Shown: piece by piece, positions 1 through 10,278 of the stretch | How the letters are laid out: each line of letters starts with the position of its first letter | Position numbering within the stretch: position 1 is the first letter of the stretch | Source: Metaphire vulgaris | Lineage: Eukaryota > Annelida > Clitellata > Crassiclitellata > Megascolecidae | Length of the DNA stretch: 64,000 nucleotides | NCBI GenBank assembly: GCA_018105865.1 | Contig: CM030834.1 | Coordinates: 7,054,668 to 7,118,667, forward strand | Direction: 5' to 3' | Position numbers and translations under genes: made by a program | The notes under the pieces: model-generated | The model's database searches: none | Told to the model about the DNA's origin: nothing | What the model saw: only the letters and a program-made list of their open reading frames with translations

Positions 1-980
1 AACTAGAGAAATAGGTAATCCCTCCACCCTGACTGGTCCGACTCTCAAATGGTTCCGGCCCTGATTTTCAGGGTCATTATTCCTTCGAGCGGTTTCTAAT
101 GACAATGCAGCCCCAGAGCCGGATTAAGGTCCGAGTGGGCCGGGGTGGGGGGGGGGCTAAGAAAAAGGCCGTCGCCTATACTGAAAATCTCTGACAAGCA
201 AAACAAAAGTTATCTTCTTTCCAAATCGTGCTGACAAGCAAAAAAGGTTATATCGCTTCCAAATCGTGCTGACAAGCAAAAAAAAGGTTATCTCGAAAAT
301 CGGTGGGCCTATTTTCATGATGGGCCGGGGGGGGGGGCTACAGCTCCCTCAGCCTCGCCTTAATATGGCCCTGTGCAGTCCTCAAGCAGGTCAGGGTTGT
401 GCTGGGCAGTTGGAATCCCTCGGCTGTGGATCATTACAATCAATTACTGTCACTGACTGAATATGCATTTAGAAGATTTGTCGCTTCAGACTAGAAGTTG
501 CTCAAAGCTGCGCCCGTTGCTCCTTTTACTCCCCCTCCTCCCTCTGATGTACATTGATCACGAACAGCGCACGCCCTCAGATCGCTCCCAAAGACCACTC
601 ACCCCACAACCACTCCCCATTCGGTGCCTCTCTCTGCTCAACGTACATCTTCAACAACCCCCAAGAATTCCTTCGCTCCAATTCAGCGACTAGTGCCAAA
701 GGCAAGAAAGCTGAATTATGGTAAATCACTCAGGTAAACTCACCTGTAAGGCATTTAACGAGCACTGAACGACTTCCGTTCAGTTAATATCACCAGTGTT
801 GCCATTGAAATGTTTGAAAAAACCCGGATCGTGTCCTTAAAAAGCCAGAAAAACAGATTTGAAAACGGGCTCAAAAACCTGTAACCCAAGTTCAAAATTT
901 GCGAAAATTTTCAATCTCGCTGGAACAACCTGCTAAAATGAGTAATCATTTGTCGCTAAAAAGCGGCGATGACCTTTTTG
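1..980. other. Non-coding flank with transposon fragments
   Basis: No credible coding region is visible. The stretch holds G-rich transposon debris, a short tandem repeat (192-294), and from about 795 a segment starting CAGTGTTGCCA. That segment matches 44811-44880 (both continue with AAAAAACC-GGATCGTGT-like text), so it is the head of a hAT-type element. Confidence 0.6.
192..294. repeat. Tandem repeat of 38-40 bp, three units
   Basis: Three successive units start with TGACAAGCAAAA at 192, 232 and 270 and share the spacer CTTCCAAATCGTGC. Each unit carries the A-rich motif that recurs in many MITEs of this window (see findings). Confidence 0.8.
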
Positions 981-1388
981 AGGCTGTCCATTAATTACGT
1001 CAACAATTTAGGGGAGGAGGTTTGAAAAGTTTGACAGTTGTTGACATGCAGGGAAGTGGGTCAAGAGAAGTTGACGTCAACAATTTCAATTTTTTACAAA
1101 TAATCAAAAAATAGGACATTTCATGGAATACTACTTATTTCAATGGAAAAAGCATGGCAAAAAGGTAATCGCCACCACATTTTGACACTCGATGAGCAAA
1201 AAAAGAGGACAATGGTCATCACCGCAAAAATAATAACCTTGTTATTGGGACCTGTCATCGATCTTGGGGGGAGGTCAACAGTTTTTGACATAATTATAGG
1301 GGGTAACTGAAAGTTGACAGTTGTTGACAAAGGGGCGGGAGGAAGTCAAAAATTGTCCAAAGTTGTTGACAATGTCAACAGACAGCCC
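981..1388 (-). mobile_element. PIF/Harbinger-like MITE, GGCTGTCCATTAATTA family
   Basis: Terminal inverted repeats read AGGCTGTCCATTAATTACG on the left and GTCAACAGACAGCCCT on the right. The interior matches 30308-30717 in reverse orientation. The relatives have 3-bp TTA duplications, which fits PIF/Harbinger. This copy interrupts an A-rich motif: the flanks GATGACCTTTTTG and TTTTGCTTGTCGG rejoin into one copy. No coding capacity is visible. Confidence 0.75.
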
Positions 1389-1840
1389 TTTTGCTTGTCG
1401 GACTAAATTGAGAATCTGGAGAAAAAAGTCCAGCACTCAGTGGCGTAGCGAGGTAAAGTGCCGCCCGGGGCGAGAAAAAAGTGCCGCCTCCGAACTCCGA
1501 AAAATTACTGACAAGCAAAAACGTAATCAACTTCCCTAAATTTCCTGACAAGCAAACATAGAAATTTGGGGGGATTTAAAATTTTGGAGGGAAATTCCCC
1601 CCCCCCGAGAAAGCCTAGAATAAACACTGGCTTAGATAATGGCGGGCCAACAACCACGCCGACGCGCTACCGGAAGTCTAAAGAAGAATTTAATGCTATA
1701 AAATTCGTCAATAGAGAACGGCAGTTAGGCCTCATTACGATAAATCCGTCTCGTATTAGGCCTATTTAGGTGCCTACATGCTGTTAATTAGTCAATTAAA
1801 GAAGGCTTGTGTGCGATCTTCTGGTCTACAGGGCCTATGC
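1389..1840. other. Mixed MITE fragments
   Basis: A CAGTGGCGTAGCG hAT head lies at 1438. At about 1563-1640 a G/C-tract segment ending CCTAGAATAAACACTGG matches the right end of the 7655-7840 element. No gene is seen. Confidence 0.55.
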
Positions 1841-2196
1841 CAGCGGTTCTCAACCTGTCAACCTGTGTGGGTCGCGACCCCCATGGGGGTCGAATGACGA
1901 TTTGCCAGGGGTCGCCCGAGACCATCAGAAATATGCGGTTGTCTCTTTTCTTGTTTTACTGTACACAATTTCCTCAGTGGTAGTTACGACGTACTAGTTG
2001 TTTTACTATAATTGTCATTCGAAGATAGACATGGAGACAATTAAATAATAACGATTTCTAACATTTTGATTGTCGCAGCATTATTATTTTTAGCAGCTTA
2101 CATTGTGAACGAAAATAATTTAACCGTTGGGGGGTCGCCACATCATGGGGAATTGAATTAAAAGGGTCGCGGCACTATAAAGGTTGAGAAGCGCTG
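1841..2196. mobile_element. hAT MITE, CAGCGGTTCTCAACCT family
   Basis: Terminal repeats CAGCGGTTCTCAACCT and AGGTTGAGAAGCGCTG are flanked on both sides by the exact 8-bp duplication GCCTATGC (1833-1840 and 2197-2204). An 8-bp duplication with CAG-type termini is diagnostic of the hAT superfamily. The interior carries GGGTCGCGACCC-like palindromes and no reading frame of note, so it is non-autonomous. Confidence 0.92.
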
Positions 2197-2204
2197 GCCT
2201 ATGC

Positions 2205-2987
2205 GATAGATGCATGGGGCATGCACACAGGCCGGATAGAAGAGAAGGGAAGGGTTCCACTCCAAGTTTTAAATTCCCCGCCCCCGCCTCCGAAAATTGC
2301 AATAATTTAGGAGTTATGGTAAACATATTAACCGTACAATATAACAATTAAATTTTCTCACTACGCCCACCCCCACCCCGAACTGCCATAAATCCCGGCC
2401 AGATTGCAGGCAGAGGATGTTGTAAGCAGCGCTTGATGAGGAAGTGTCCGGAGTGGTCGGAGGAGCACCCTGGATCCGCCGCTGGTGGAAGTTGTCACAA
2501 GGGCGTCACCGCGAAGCGAAGTAGAAGCAAATATCCTCCGAGGACCGTAATTTCGGGCTTTCCGTCAAATACCCGGCCGGACGGAGCTTCAGTTAAGCGA
2601 CGGTTTCCGTCGGATGATTGGAAAACCATGCGGGGTTATAGGGGGGGAGGGTCAGACGAAGACTTACGACTATACTGAGCAATTGCAAATTCCTCGACGC
2701 AAGAAATCTCGACGCAGCCAAGAACAAAGCTCCTGGTCGAGGAAAAACAACGACCCGCTTCGACCTCTTATTAATTATATTCCAACAACACTCTGATGGA
2801 AAATAATTACACGGGCATACGCATACAAACACACACACACACACGCATACAAACACACACACAAACGCATCGCTGAGAACATTGTCATTAGTTTTCCAAT
2901 GCCTTTTGACGTGGTTTCTCTACAATAATATTATTGTCTGCAGTGACGGTTCCACCATGTTGATGACTGAGGATGTATTCCTCGCCG
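2205..2987. other. Non-coding spacer with CA microsatellite
   Basis: No convincing coding sequence is present. A short CA/CATA microsatellite lies at about 2827-2865. Small open frames on both strands lack domains or codon structure. Confidence 0.55.
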
Positions 2988-2995
2988 GAGCTTTT

Positions 2996-3277
2996 CAGAG
3001 GCGGACCGAGGGGGTCAGGAGGGGGCATATGACGCCGGGCGCCGAGGTGAGGGGCGCCAAAATCGGGTATTTCGGTAAGTGAAACGCACAATAAAGAAGA
3101 AGAAACACGTGTGATGACGTTTATTTTGCTCATCAGCACTAAATGAAGAGGGGCGCCGTAAGAGCTGAGGGGCGCCGAAAACGATGTGTCGCCGATCTTT
3201 TTTTGCTCGTCAGCAATGTTAGGGGCCCCAACGGTGCACTTGGCCCCCGGGTGCCGCATACCCTCGGTCCGCCTCTG
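2996..3277. mobile_element. hAT MITE, CAGAGGCGGACCGAGGG family
   Basis: Inverted ends CAGAGGCGGACCGAGGG and CCCTCGGTCCGCCTCTG are flanked by an exact 8-bp duplication GAGCTTTT (2988-2995 and 3278-3285). The interior has GGGGCGCC repeats and two copies of the GATGAC...TTTTGCTCGTCAG motif (about 3113 and 3187). Confidence 0.93.
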
Positions 3278-3644
3278 GAGCTTTTCCTGCTTGCTTAATG
3301 TGCTGCGGATGTGGATGAACTTTTTTGCTTGTCAACCTATTTTCCGGTATACGTTTGTAAAAAAATCTAATGAAAAATACTTCGAATGACGTTTTTTGCT
3401 TGTCAGTCTTTCCGGGAAGGTTTACACTAGCATTTAGCCGGCAAAAGGACTAGGAATTGCCTTTTTTCTCTCACTTCTTTTTTTCTTAGCTTTGCATCCC
3501 CCACCAACTTCCTATTAATTTTTTTCCATCCCCCACCAAGAATTCCTGGAACCGCCACTGCTAGATTCTTTCTGTTTTCCATCGTTTGCCATCCGGCATA
3601 TGTGCCCAAGAAAGGCTAGGCCTAGTTTTCTTTTCATTATCGTT

Positions 3645-4030
3645 AGTGCTGTTACGGTTAAAACCGAACCGAAACCGCGGTTTTGACCGTGCAAACTTGG
3701 ACGGCTATTTTTCGTGGAGAATAGCAAATACAATGCATGATTACGCATGACTTTAAGTCACCTTCTCTTCTCAGTTAATGCAAATGCCAATAATTGTTGC
3801 ATAAAAGTAAATCTAGGCCCTACATAAAGTTTACATCACTTTATCATTGGCAGTTTTGCTGACCCATCATAGACTTAACACAAAAACGACGCTTTCTCTA
3901 TTTTTACCGCTTAAAAGCTGTGCATTCTAGTGATGTTCAAAAAACGAACCAAACCGAAACCGCGGGTTTTCGGTTAAAACCGAACCGAAACCGAACGCGA
4001 AATTGCACGAGGTGAAACCGTAACAGCTCT
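3645..4030. mobile_element. hAT-like element with AACCGA subterminal arrays
   Basis: Ends AGTGCTGTTACGGTT and AACCGTAACAGCTCT are inverted repeats. Just inside both ends lie arrays of AACCGAACCGAAACCG. The middle is unique AT-rich sequence. The 8-bp flanks do not match, so the duplication is lost or the borders are slightly off. It has the same architecture as the other subterminal-array hAT relics in this window. Confidence 0.65.
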
Positions 4031-5285
4031 AACTATCTTTTGCAAGAGATCTTCTTTGGCGTTTAATAATTTCTATTGTTGGCGATTTTACAACCTACTT
4101 ATTCTCAATAAATAGTTTTATAATCTAGGCCTATAGCAACACATTTTGACAGCCAGTGCTGTTATCTGGTCTTTTTGATTGCCCGAGTTCCCGAGGTGTA
4201 GAGAGTGACACTTAAGATGCACATAACCTAGATGGTTAAAATCGGCGAAATTTGAGACGATCGGAGTTAACTGCGGTTATTATTGAAGTTGACAGAGTTG
4301 TCTCAAATTAGCATGTAAGATTAATAAGAGATGGATAGATGATATAAAAAAGATCTCGAAAGACAAAATCTGAGCTTATAAGAAGCAACACACACATGAT
4401 AAAAGACATAAGACCTGCAATCATCTCGTATCAAACTCATCGTCATCATAGATGATAGAAGAAAAAGTAGAAGAAGGAGGAGGTGGATAGGTAGAAGAAG
4501 AAGAAGAAGAAGAAGAAGAAGAAGAAGAAGAAGAAGAAGAAGAAGAGGCATGTAAGAATGGTCGCGATTGGGAATCAAAATTGGAATCGGTGAGGCAGTG
4601 ATAAAGACTAGCAGCTTTCCATATTTATTCGTGTAATTTAATTCAATATGTGAATTTTCGATGCGGTAATCTAGAAAATCCTATTTTTGCTCATTATTTT
4701 TTTGAATAGGCCTATATTCCTTGGAACTACCTAATGTATTCTTTCATGTACTACCTTCTTGACTTCCCGGTACTACCTCCATTTTATCTCAGGTACTGTC
4801 TCTACCTCTGCTATTTCAGGTTGGGGCGAGAGGTACAACGTGCAGGCAATCAGGACGCTTCGTCAAGCTACGCCGATTGTAAAGTTTGGTTGCCAGTGGC
4901 AACGACGTCGTCCAACATCTCCTGTGTAGCGTGACTCACAAACTTAACAAACTTAACAGACAGACGAAGGAAATTATAATAATTACTAAGTGTTTACCCG
5001 TCAAAAATGACGGGGGAGATTGGCTGTTTTACCACCCGATTTTGCGCAAATGCAATAGGATTTTGCGCAATTAATTTCCTTAATTCGCCGCCTTTTCCTT
5101 CAACCGAGTTAACGCCCATTCGCATGAATTTTCTGAAACTTGATAGTCAACGTTAGTGTAATGATTTGGCAGTGTCGAACGACATGCAGTGCTTGATTCT
5201 CTTGTTTGCTGTGCTGCTGTTGCACGCCGAGCAACAGCCTGCTCCTCATTATCACTTTATTGTCGCAAAGCTCGTGAACGATAGA

Positions 5286-5389
5286 CTTTTTTTGTTTTGC
5301 ATGGACGGTTAGAAAGAGGAATAAAAAGGCTAAACAATGGTGCAAACCTCATCTTCTTAGCTCTTATATAGCCTGAGATATAGCAAATT
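5286..5389 (+). repeat. Direct repeat, left copy
   Basis: This matches 5784-5887 with only a few differences. Shared text includes ACGGTTAGAAAGAGGAATAA and GCCTGAGATATAGCAAATT. The spacing is 498 bp. The ends are not TG...CA, so an LTR reading is not supported. Confidence 0.8.
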
Positions 5390-5783
5390 CAAAAAAGTAG
5401 GAAACTAAAATTAAAATATTTAATGGAACAGAAATCGATTTAGGAATTCAGTCATGATCCAGCAATAGCATCAATGGGAATGGATAATGCCTTCGCTGGA
5501 TCATGTAATTTTGATCAGAATTCTCAGAATTCAAAACTTTCGCGAAATTCACCGATAATAATTATGTTCAAACATTGGGGTCATCGGGTTGGAATTGATA
5601 GATCTTTACCAAATGTCAACCGATTTTCAAACTTTTTGGTTTATTTTGTTCCTCTGACATCCCTTTATAACTTTGCCGCTGACCAAAGTGGGGTTACCGC
5701 TGAAAATATTTTGCTAGGGGGCTATAAAAATATTTTGGGGGAGAGGGTGATATTTTAGGCCGTAAAGTGAACTCTACCCCCAA

Positions 5784-5887
5784 CTTTTTTTGTTTTGCAC
5801 GGACGGTTAGAAAGAGGAATAAACGGTCTAAACAATGGTGCAAACCTCATCTTTTTAGCTCCTACATAGCCTGAGATATAGCAAATT
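5784..5887 (+). repeat. Direct repeat, right copy
   Basis: Second copy of the 104-bp repeat at 5286-5389, in the same orientation. The 394 bp between the copies include C- and G-run transposon-like text. Confidence 0.8.
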
Positions 5888-6029
5888 TAAAACGTTACAG
5901 CAATCATTTCTGAGAACGCTTTTCCAAAAATTAAATCCCCAGTACGGTGACGCGTCTGAAAATTTAATCCCCAATTGAGGGGTTAAATTTTAAAAATAGG
6001 GTTTGAGGTTAGGAAGGAGTAAATATATA

Positions 6030-6655
6030 TAATAACGGGGGGCAGGGCATTGGGAGAGGGAAGGGAGATTTGGGAGGAGGAAAGTGGGTTGTACGGGTTT
6101 TCGGAGCAGCGTTGTGTAGAATTTGGAACGGGGTTTGTGGCCGTAGGTTTGGGAACGGGATTTGGGGCCGGTGGGGTAGGGCGGAGCGGTGATGGTTTGG
6201 GGCCGAGGCGATTGGGAAAGGGATGGTGAGAGGGAATGGGAGAGGGAAAAGGGATGGGGAGAGGGAAGAGGAACGGGGGTTTGGGGCCGGGGCCGGAATG
6301 GGTTGGGGCCTGGGGCGATTGGGAGGGGATGGGGGGGAAAAGGGTCAGGGGAGAGGGAAGGGAACAGGGGTTTGGGGCCGGGGCCGGGGCCGGGGCCGGA
6401 ATGGGTTGGGGTCAGGGCGATTGGGAGAGGGATGGGGGAGAGGGATGGGGAGAGGGGAAAAGAGATGGGGAGAAGAAAAGGGAACGGGGGTTTGGGGCCG
6501 GAATGGGTTGGGGTCGGGACGATTGGGAGAGAGATGGGGAGAGGGAAGGGGATGGGGAAAGGGAAGGGGAAAGGGGTTTGGGGCCGGGGCGGGAATGGGT
6601 TGGGGCCTGGGCGATTGGGAGAGGGATTGGGGTGAGGGAATGGGGACGGGGGTTT
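6030..6655. repeat. G-rich minisatellite, about five irregular units
   Basis: Units of roughly 75-115 bp each start near GTTTGGGGCCGG, pass through GGAATGGGTTGGGG and GGCGATTGGGAGAGGGATGG, and vary in the number of GGGAGA/GGGAAG and GGGGCC blocks. Long open frames on both strands (the minus-strand one is 224 residues, Pro/Phe/Ser-rich) follow from the biased composition and have no domain or start context, so I do not call a gene. The dense G runs could form quadruplexes. Confidence 0.85.
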
Positions 6656-6659
6656 AAGC

Positions 6660-7601
6660 TGCAATTAAGACGCTTCGTTAAACGCTCCGTTTTGATTAAA
6701 CAATATTTGGTTGTCAATGACAACAGCGTCTTGCAATACCCGCCGTGTTGCCGTCGGACAGACGGACGCGACAGACATCGAGAATTATATAATAAGATAG
6801 GGCGCAATTGTCAACAGAAAGATTTGCGTAAACGAAAATGACGAAAATGCACTATTCAAACAACAAACGCTATCACGAAAGCAGCTTCGAACCACCAGGC
6901 AATGTGTAGGATACATGTTACGTCGTATACGGTCAAGACGGATGCATTATGCTTCGGTTAGTTTGTCGCATAGAAATTGAGAACTGGCACATAATTGAGA
7001 ACTTAATCAGTGCAAATTATCAGTGCAATTTCCCCCGAAATACCCCCTGCAATTCCCCAGCGTTCGGTACGGTGTTATTAAAGGATACTTCGATGAAGCT
7101 GTAAGAAATTCAGACAGTAATGAAAAACCGGCGTTTTCTGTGTGCGTGCGTGCGTGTGTGTGTGTGTGTGTGTGTTATGAATTCGCCGAATTGTGGCGAT
7201 GATGCCACATCTGGCGGTGAAAGCCGATGACTGGATGTCTGATTAAATTCTACTCGCTGACGTCGCGAAAAGACGAAAAGACAAAGCATGTATAGCGGTT
7301 GGGTCCTATTCCAATATTAATTCAAGTTGATTTATTCTCAGAATTGAATGAAATTCTGCCGTCTATTCGACAACAAAATTTCTACCGTCAATAATTCAAC
7401 TCTAAGGTTTTTCGGTGGCAAAACTGAGGGTCAAGAATTTATTGAAATTTTAATTAATTAAAAGGCTTTTCTTTTAGGTGTCTATACATCAATCCTTTCA
7501 TTCTCTGAAGTCAAAATTATTCTATAAAGCGACAACATTTGATTACAGTGTCAAAAGGCAATCGACATCGACACTAAAAGATCTATTTCAACTCTTTCAA
7601 C
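6660..7601. other. Non-coding spacer
   Basis: No gene is seen. A GT microsatellite lies at about 7141-7174. Confidence 0.6.
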
Positions 7602-8015
7602 CAGTGGCGGTTCTACAGCGCAAGGAAGGAGCATGGGGTCTGTAGCACCTCAGACAGTGTTTATTCTAGGCCTTCTCTGGGGGAATTTCCCCCCACTCCC
7701 AAAGTTTTAAGATCTCCCACAAAAATTTATATGTTGGCTGGGGGATGGAAATCCCCCCTAAAAAAGTGTGGAGACTTAGATCTTGCCCCCCCAAACATTT
7801 CAAAATCCCCCCAATGTCAAGGTGGCTAGAATAAACACTGCCCTCAGATTTCTGCTTTCCCCTCCAGTTTTTCTGGCGATGACCTTATTTGCTCACCAGA
7901 CGCCAGGTGAGGAGCATGACACTCACTAAAGCTGGATCTTGTTTTGTTCATCAGACTTCGGGAGTTACAGACTATGGGCATAGCCCCCAGTTTTATTTTT
8001 CTAGAACCGCTACTG
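7602..8015. mobile_element. hAT MITE, CAGTGGCGGTTCTA family, interrupted
   Basis: Ends CAGTGGCGGTTCTA and TAGAACCGCTACTG form the TIR. Flanking octamers CTTTCAAC and CTTCCGAC agree at 6 of 8 positions, both differences being transitions, so this is a decayed target duplication. A second hAT MITE (7655-7840) is inserted inside, so this one is older. Confidence 0.8.
7655..7840. mobile_element. hAT MITE, CAGTGTTTATTCTAG family, nested
   Basis: Ends CAGTGTTTATTCTAG and CTAGAATAAACACTG are a perfect TIR pair. The flanking octamers ACCTCAGA and CCCTCAGA match at 7 of 8. It sits wholly inside 7602-8015. The interior is runs of C and G around AAATTT-type text. A tail fragment of the same family lies near 1563-1640. 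Confidence 0.88.
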
Positions 8016-8048
8016 CTTCCGACATCTGGAGTGGGCTACACATATATA

Positions 8049-8310
8049 TTAAATAGACACATTGACGACATATTGGCAACTCCGCAAATATAAGAAATCA
8101 CTTGATTCATACAATGGATGCACGTTAAGATCTCCTGCGACATACACTGGTCCCGATAGAGTCGCGAGGATACTCCTGATCAGCCGCAGGGCTTTGAAGC
8201 ACCCTGCCACTACATTTGCCACATGTGACTTCATTGATAACGTACTGTCAAGATATATACCTAAATTCCGCACGATCGACACCGGTTGCACTTCCGTTCC
8301 ATCGATGTAG
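8049..8310 (-). pseudogene. Inverted RT and endonuclease fragments
   Basis: On the minus strand, PVSIVRNLGIYLDSTLSMK and then AGCFKALRLIRSI are the RT residues that normally precede the + strand fragment. They are joined directly to GPVYVAGDLNVHPLYESSDF, which looks like the GDxNxH block of the element's AP-type endonuclease. In the parent element the endonuclease lies upstream of the RT, so the order is scrambled as well as inverted. Confidence 0.7.
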
Positions 8311-8347
8311 ATGCAAGACGACGGTATCCAGTGTTTCTGTCATACAA

Positions 8348-8887
8348 TGGCGGCTGATCAGGAGTATCCGTCGATCAGTGTCTGCCAATGGTCTTAAAAC
8401 ACTGGTCTTTGCACTGGTGTTGTCCAGATTAGACTACGGCAATGCAACTCTCGCTGGACTACAGAAATACCTACATAACCGTCTCCAGTCCGTCCTGAAC
8501 GCTGCTGCGCGAGTGATATGCCAGGCCTCATTAGGCGATCACATTACTCCGCTGCTACGCGATCTGCACTGGTTGTCTGTGCCAGAGCGGATCCATTTCA
8601 AGCTGGCAACATTGACCTTCCGTTGCCTGAATGGAGCCGGTCCAGAATACCTTGCGTCCGAACTATCACGAGTGGCTGACCACGCAAGCCGGCAAAGATT
8701 GAGATCGGCCGGATCCGCCTTATTGGTGGTCCCGAGGATGCGCCTCCGAACCGTCGGGGATCGAGCATTTCCCGCGGCCGCGGCTCGGGCATGGAATTGT
8801 CTACCGCCATCAATACAGCTCTCTACGACCTTGAATACTTTTAAAGAAAGACTTAAAACCTGGTTATATCGCACGAGTTATCTGTAA
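8348..8887 (+). pseudogene. Reverse transcriptase C-terminal fragment (CR1/L2-like)
   Basis: The frame is open for about 180 codons to the stop at 8885-8887. Hallmarks are ALVLSRLDYGNATLAGLQKY, then RLQSVLNAAARVI, LRDLHWLSVPERI, RAWNCLPPSI and FKERLKTWLY. This is the thumb and tail segment conserved in CR1/L2-clade elements. The YxDD catalytic motif and the upstream fingers are absent, so it is 5' truncated and cannot act. It is followed within about 60 bp by the (AAT)n tail. Confidence 0.9.
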
Positions 8888-8945
8888 CTTTGTAATGTGT
8901 TCACGCAGTTCGTTCGGACGAGTTACCACATAAATCAGTACGTTA

Positions 8946-9014
<69 letters not shown>

Positions 9015-9015
9015 T

Positions 9016-9311
9016 AATCATTCTATAACCTATGAGTCAGTTTCTTGTGAAATCGTAATTTATTGGGCTGCTTATTAAACAAAGTACTCGAAATTTGCAT
9101 TGCCAGTATTTGTTAATGCAGCATAAGCATTCTTTTGTACATGATTAGTTTTTTCCAGAACATCAGAAATTACTTTATCATTCCTCCTTTCATCTTTTAT
9201 TCTTCTCCTTTGTACATCTGTCCGTTTCCCTCCTTGTGATCTTTCCGTATAGGCTTCCTATGCATAGGAGCGCTATAGTCTTGGCACAACGTACTGGCAC
9301 AAGATATGTAA
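9016..9311. other. Non-coding spacer
   Basis: Nothing recognisable was found here. Confidence 0.5.
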
Positions 9312-9759
9312 GGGGCCGTCCATAAATGACATCACCCGATTTTGGCAGTTTTTTGCCCCTCCCCTCGTCACAAGTCGTCGCAAAAAGTCGGACCCCTTAA
9401 AAATGACGTCACACCGCGTTAACCCCCCCCCATCCTTCTAATGTCAAAATTAATGTTCCAATTCCCTTATTTCTTGAATGAAGTGGGTATTGCAATGAAT
9501 TCGTTTGAAAATACTCATCATAGGCCTAGTTATTATAGTTGAAGCGGTATTCAGAAACTTTTTCAAATTCTGTAAAAAATGAATTATAAGTGTAAAATAC
9601 GTTCAACTTTGCGGTAACATAGCATTGCGGTATTAATAACAATATTTACTATTATGTGAAGTCACATTTCTGGAAACTCCCACCCTCCGTCGTCACAAAT
9701 CGTCACAAATGTTTGAATCTCCTCCCCCTAAGTGCGTGACGTCATTTATGGACAGTCCC
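9312..9759. mobile_element. PIF/Harbinger-like MITE, GGGGCCGTCCATAAATGAC family
   Basis: Ends GGGGCCGTCCATAAATGAC and GTCATTTATGGACAGTCCC are inverted repeats flanked by the 3-bp duplication TAA (9309-9311 and 9760-9762). A 3-bp TWA duplication with GGG-type ends points to PIF/Harbinger. The sub-ends carry CGTCACAAATCGTCACAAAT. No transposase is present. Confidence 0.83.
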
Positions 9760-9781
9760 TAATGCTTATAGGCAGGGCATC

Positions 9782-9806
9782 TGAGAGAGAGAGAGAGAGA
9801 GAGAAA

Positions 9807-9853
<47 letters not shown>

Positions 9854-9907
9854 GATACAGAGAGACAGAGAGAGAGAGAAAGAAAGAAAGAGAGAAAGAG
9901 AGAGAGT
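9782..9907 (+). repeat. GA/GACA compound microsatellite
   Basis: (GA)n, (GACA)n, then mixed GAGA/GAAA. It starts 20 bp after the Harbinger-like MITE. Confidence 0.95.
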
Positions 9908-10081
9908 GCGTTGGATATCTCGCAATGGTAATGAATTTTTGGGGCCAGACTCAAAGTTGATTGGTAAGGCCACCTAGCGGCTGATAACTAAACTAGATCA
10001 CGATATTTCTTTTGCGCGTTTCTCTTACCAGCTTTTATAGCGGTAGACGAGTTGGCCTGCGTCTAAAAGGTCGCCTTGAGT

Positions 10082-10270
10082 CAGTGGCGGCTCCACCGGG
10101 GGGGCCAGGGGGGCCCGTGCCCCCCCTATTGAGAGCCTGGCCCCCCCAGTGGCCCCCCCAGTTGGGACCCTATACTTAATGCTACATACATTAAACAACC
10201 AATGGTTGGCCCCTGATTAGAAGTTGCCCCCCAACGGCCCCCCACTTGCGAAATCCTAGAGCCGCCACTG
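10082..10270 (+). mobile_element. hAT MITE 'CAGTGGCGG' family, copy 1
   Basis: Ends CAGTGGCGGCTCCACCGG and CTAGAGCCGCCACTG, with an exact 8-bp duplication CCTTGAGT (10074-10081 and 10271-10278). The interior has GGGGGCCC runs and the family core TTGGGACCCTATACTTAATG / CATTAAACAACCAATGGTTG. This is one of six copies in the window (also 32521, 55299, 55813, 56493 and 63464). Confidence 0.95.
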
Positions 10271-10278
10271 CCTTGAGT

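Larger units (their letters stand above)
4031..5990. other. Non-coding spacer
   Basis: No supported gene. It contains a GAA/AAG microsatellite (about 4493-4547) and a pair of 104-bp direct repeats (5286-5389 and 5784-5887). The rest is unremarkable AT-rich sequence. Confidence 0.6.
8049..9015 (+). mobile_element. CR1/L2-like non-LTR retroposon, rearranged 5' part
   Basis: The + strand 3' part encodes the end of a CR1/L2-type reverse transcriptase and runs into an (AAT)n tail (8948-9015), a common 3' end of such elements. The 5' part (8049-8310) is inverted. Its minus strand encodes the adjoining RT segment (VRNLGIYLDSTLSM ... CFKALRLIRSI), then an endonuclease-like stretch (AGDLNVH). About 20 bp around CGGCTGATCAGGAGTATC occur in both the inverted and the direct part, so they meet at the same point of the parent element. 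No intact ORF remains. Confidence 0.88.

Noticed and set aside
5286..5887. Direct repeats as a small LTR retrotransposon
   Set aside because: No TG...CA ends, primer-binding site, polypurine tract or target duplication is visible.
5990..6664. 224-residue minus-strand proline/phenylalanine-rich frame
   Set aside because: It lies wholly in the G-rich minisatellite. Other frames are equally open, so the frame follows from composition.
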